From assembly GCF_030582395.1 (NCBI RefSeq), contig NZ_CP104383.1, forward strand, positions 272,373 to 336,372: DNA of 64,000 bases, given 5' to 3'. Below the pieces are notes generated by a model. It made no database searches, was not told the DNA's origin, and worked only from the letters and a program-made list of their open reading frames with translations. How positions within the stretch are numbered: the first letter of the stretch is position 1; every line of letters starts with the position of its first letter. The translations under genes were made by a program, and so were the position numbers. This document shows positions 62,950-64,000 of this stretch, one piece after another. This DNA comes from Ralstonia pickettii. GTDB taxonomy: Bacteria; Pseudomonadota; Gammaproteobacteria; Burkholderiales; Burkholderiaceae.

Positions 62950-63999
62950 TCAAAGAAGCCGTGCGGTGATAACGACGGCAATCATCGTTTCGCGCTTTGC
63001 GGCATCCACCCCACCGCCCGTCACTGGGACGTAGGGCGAGCCAACGCCGTTGTTCGTGGTACTGGTCGTTTGATCGCGCAAGCCGGTAAGTACCAGCGAC
63101 TCGCCCGGCTTCAGGCCGACGGTCTGCTGGAAACGTGCCAGTGGCTTGGTTCGCAGCTGCACCTTGGACAAGGAGGCCCCGCTGCCCTGGGTCTGTTCTT
63201 GTAGCGGGTTCAGATTCGACAGGGTCATGTCGAACATGATCAAGATGCGGCCGTTGACAACCTTTGGCGTGAACGTGCTTGTGAAGCCGGAGATGTCAGG
63301 GGCGGTTTGCATGGAAGACGTGGAACCCACGTTCGACGCCAACGTGGTCTGCGAGCTCGGGATGTAGTCCTGCAAAGTTGCAGACTGCATTGCCATGACC
63401 TTGCCGTTTTGGGTAACTCCCGAACGCGACACAACCTGCGTAACGTTGCCCAGCGTCGACAGCGCTTGCACTGCCACCTTGGTACCGTCCAGCTTGCCGC
63501 CGACAATCGTCGCGCCGACGGACATGGGTGTCGCGTTGCTCGACACCGTTGGCGGCGCCACCCCGGTGAACGTGGCACCGGTGTGCCCATTTCCGCTCTT
63601 GTACCCGAGCGAGAGATTCAAGCCGTAGTTGTCCTCTTGATTGAGCCGGACTTCGTAGATGCGCACGTCGATGGCGACCTGCTTACCGAACATGGCATCA
63701 AGAGTACGGACCCAGTCCTCAACACGATCACACTGTGGCGGCGTCCCGGTGACAGTGACAGTCCCCAGATTCGGGTCGGCGATGACCTCCGCACCATTCC
63801 CCGCAATTTGCTTGGCGATCTCCTCCAAGCGTTTCCACGGTTTCACTTCCAACGACTGGCTGGCTGTTTGTCCGCCGGTGCCCGAACCGCTTGAACCGCC
63901 AGATGTGGAGCTAGTGGTAGAAGCCGACGTGCCGCCCGAGCTGGAAGACAGGTTGCCGTCACTGGAGATCGTCCCGCTCATGGAAGCGAAGGCTCCCAT
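62950..63999 (-). CDS. pilN: PilN secretin, partial at window edge
   Basis: The C-terminal 349 residues of a secretin: NVTQVVSRSGVTQNGKVM and LKPGESLVLTGL are the conserved secretin pieces that form the outer-membrane pore for the pilus. The start is outside the window; the ATG at 63999 is internal. PilN is a lipoprotein in IncI. Confidence 0.85.
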   Translation of the reverse strand: MGAFASMSGTISSDGNLSSSSGGTSASTTSSTSGGSSGSGTGGQTASQSLEVKPWKRLEEIAKQIAGNGAEVIADPNLGTVTVTGTPPQCDRVEDWVRTLDAMFGKQVAIDVRIYEVRLNQEDNYGLNLSLGYKSGNGHTGATFTGVAPPTVSSNATPMSVGATIVGGKLDGTKVAVQALSTLGNVTQVVSRSGVTQNGKVMAMQSATLQDYIPSSQTTLASNVGSTSSMQTAPDISGFTSTFTPKVVNGRILIMFDMTLSNLNPLQEQTQGSGASLSKVQLRTKPLARFQQTVGLKPGESLVLTGLRDQTTSTTNNGVGSPYVPVTGGGVDAAKRETMIAVVITARLL

Positions 64000-64000
64000 G

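Noticed and set aside
1..64000. CRISPR arrays, tRNA genes, insertion sequences
   Set aside because: No direct-repeat arrays with spacers, no cloverleaf I could recognise, and no transposase-like sequence.

Overview
The window looks like part of a large plasmid or integrative element from a Betaproteobacterium, most likely Burkholderiales (Ralstonia, Cupriavidus or Burkholderia type). The grounds are a GC-rich, tightly packed sequence, a PRTRC (ParB-related, ThiF-related) cassette, IncI-like thin-pilus genes, a single-strand binding protein, a primase, an actin-like segregation protein and many unassigned genes. I saw no ribosomal RNA, tRNA, insertion sequence or CRISPR array, and no replication initiator I could name.

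Layout. 0-2 kb: a recombination-directionality-factor-like protein and a small partner (minus strand). 2.2-6.1 kb: a plus-strand envelope island (membrane protein, bactofilin, lipoprotein, exported protein). 6.2-17.5 kb: a long minus-strand array with a MoxR ATPase / DUF3150-like / VWA-metallopeptidase-like module, many small unknown proteins and a SlyB-like lipoprotein interrupted by an amber codon. 17.6-20.1 kb: an SPFH protein with vault-like repeats. 21.3-28.7 kb: the PRTRC cassette (ThiF/E1-like, A/JAMM, B/E2-like, F, C/ubiquitin-like, E, ParB) followed by a degenerate N6-methyltransferase. 29.7-40.7 kb: plus-strand accessory genes (UvrD-like helicase, DUF1173-like, phage-like NTP-hydrolase-like, Lar-like, exported nuclease). 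41-46 kb: a tyrosine recombinase with a Fis-like tail, then a candidate centromere, an actin-like PRTRC-D/ParM protein and a possible ParR adaptor. 46-49.8 kb: replication genes (primase, SSB, OB-like protein). 50.5-55.2 kb: a coiled-coil protein, a fused FlhD-FlhD-FlhC-like regulator and lipoproteins including a CAP-domain protein. 55.3-64 kb: thin-pilus operon (pilV, pilM-like, pilS, pilR, pilQ, pilO, pilP, and a pilN secretin cut by the window edge).

How it fits together. Maintenance genes (ParB/PRTRC, the ParM-like module, primase, SSB, recombinase) occur with transfer or adhesion genes (thin pilus) and a large unassigned accessory load. The most striking unexplained structure is a family of at least ten near-identical 5'-leader hairpins on the minus strand (TCGATGC-stem-loop-stem when read on the plus strand). 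Seven carry a -10-like hexamer exactly 12 nt upstream of the hairpin, so the hairpin would sit at the extreme 5' end of the transcript. They precede otherwise unrelated transcription units, including the ParB, MoxR, primase and recombinase genes, which suggests a shared regulon.
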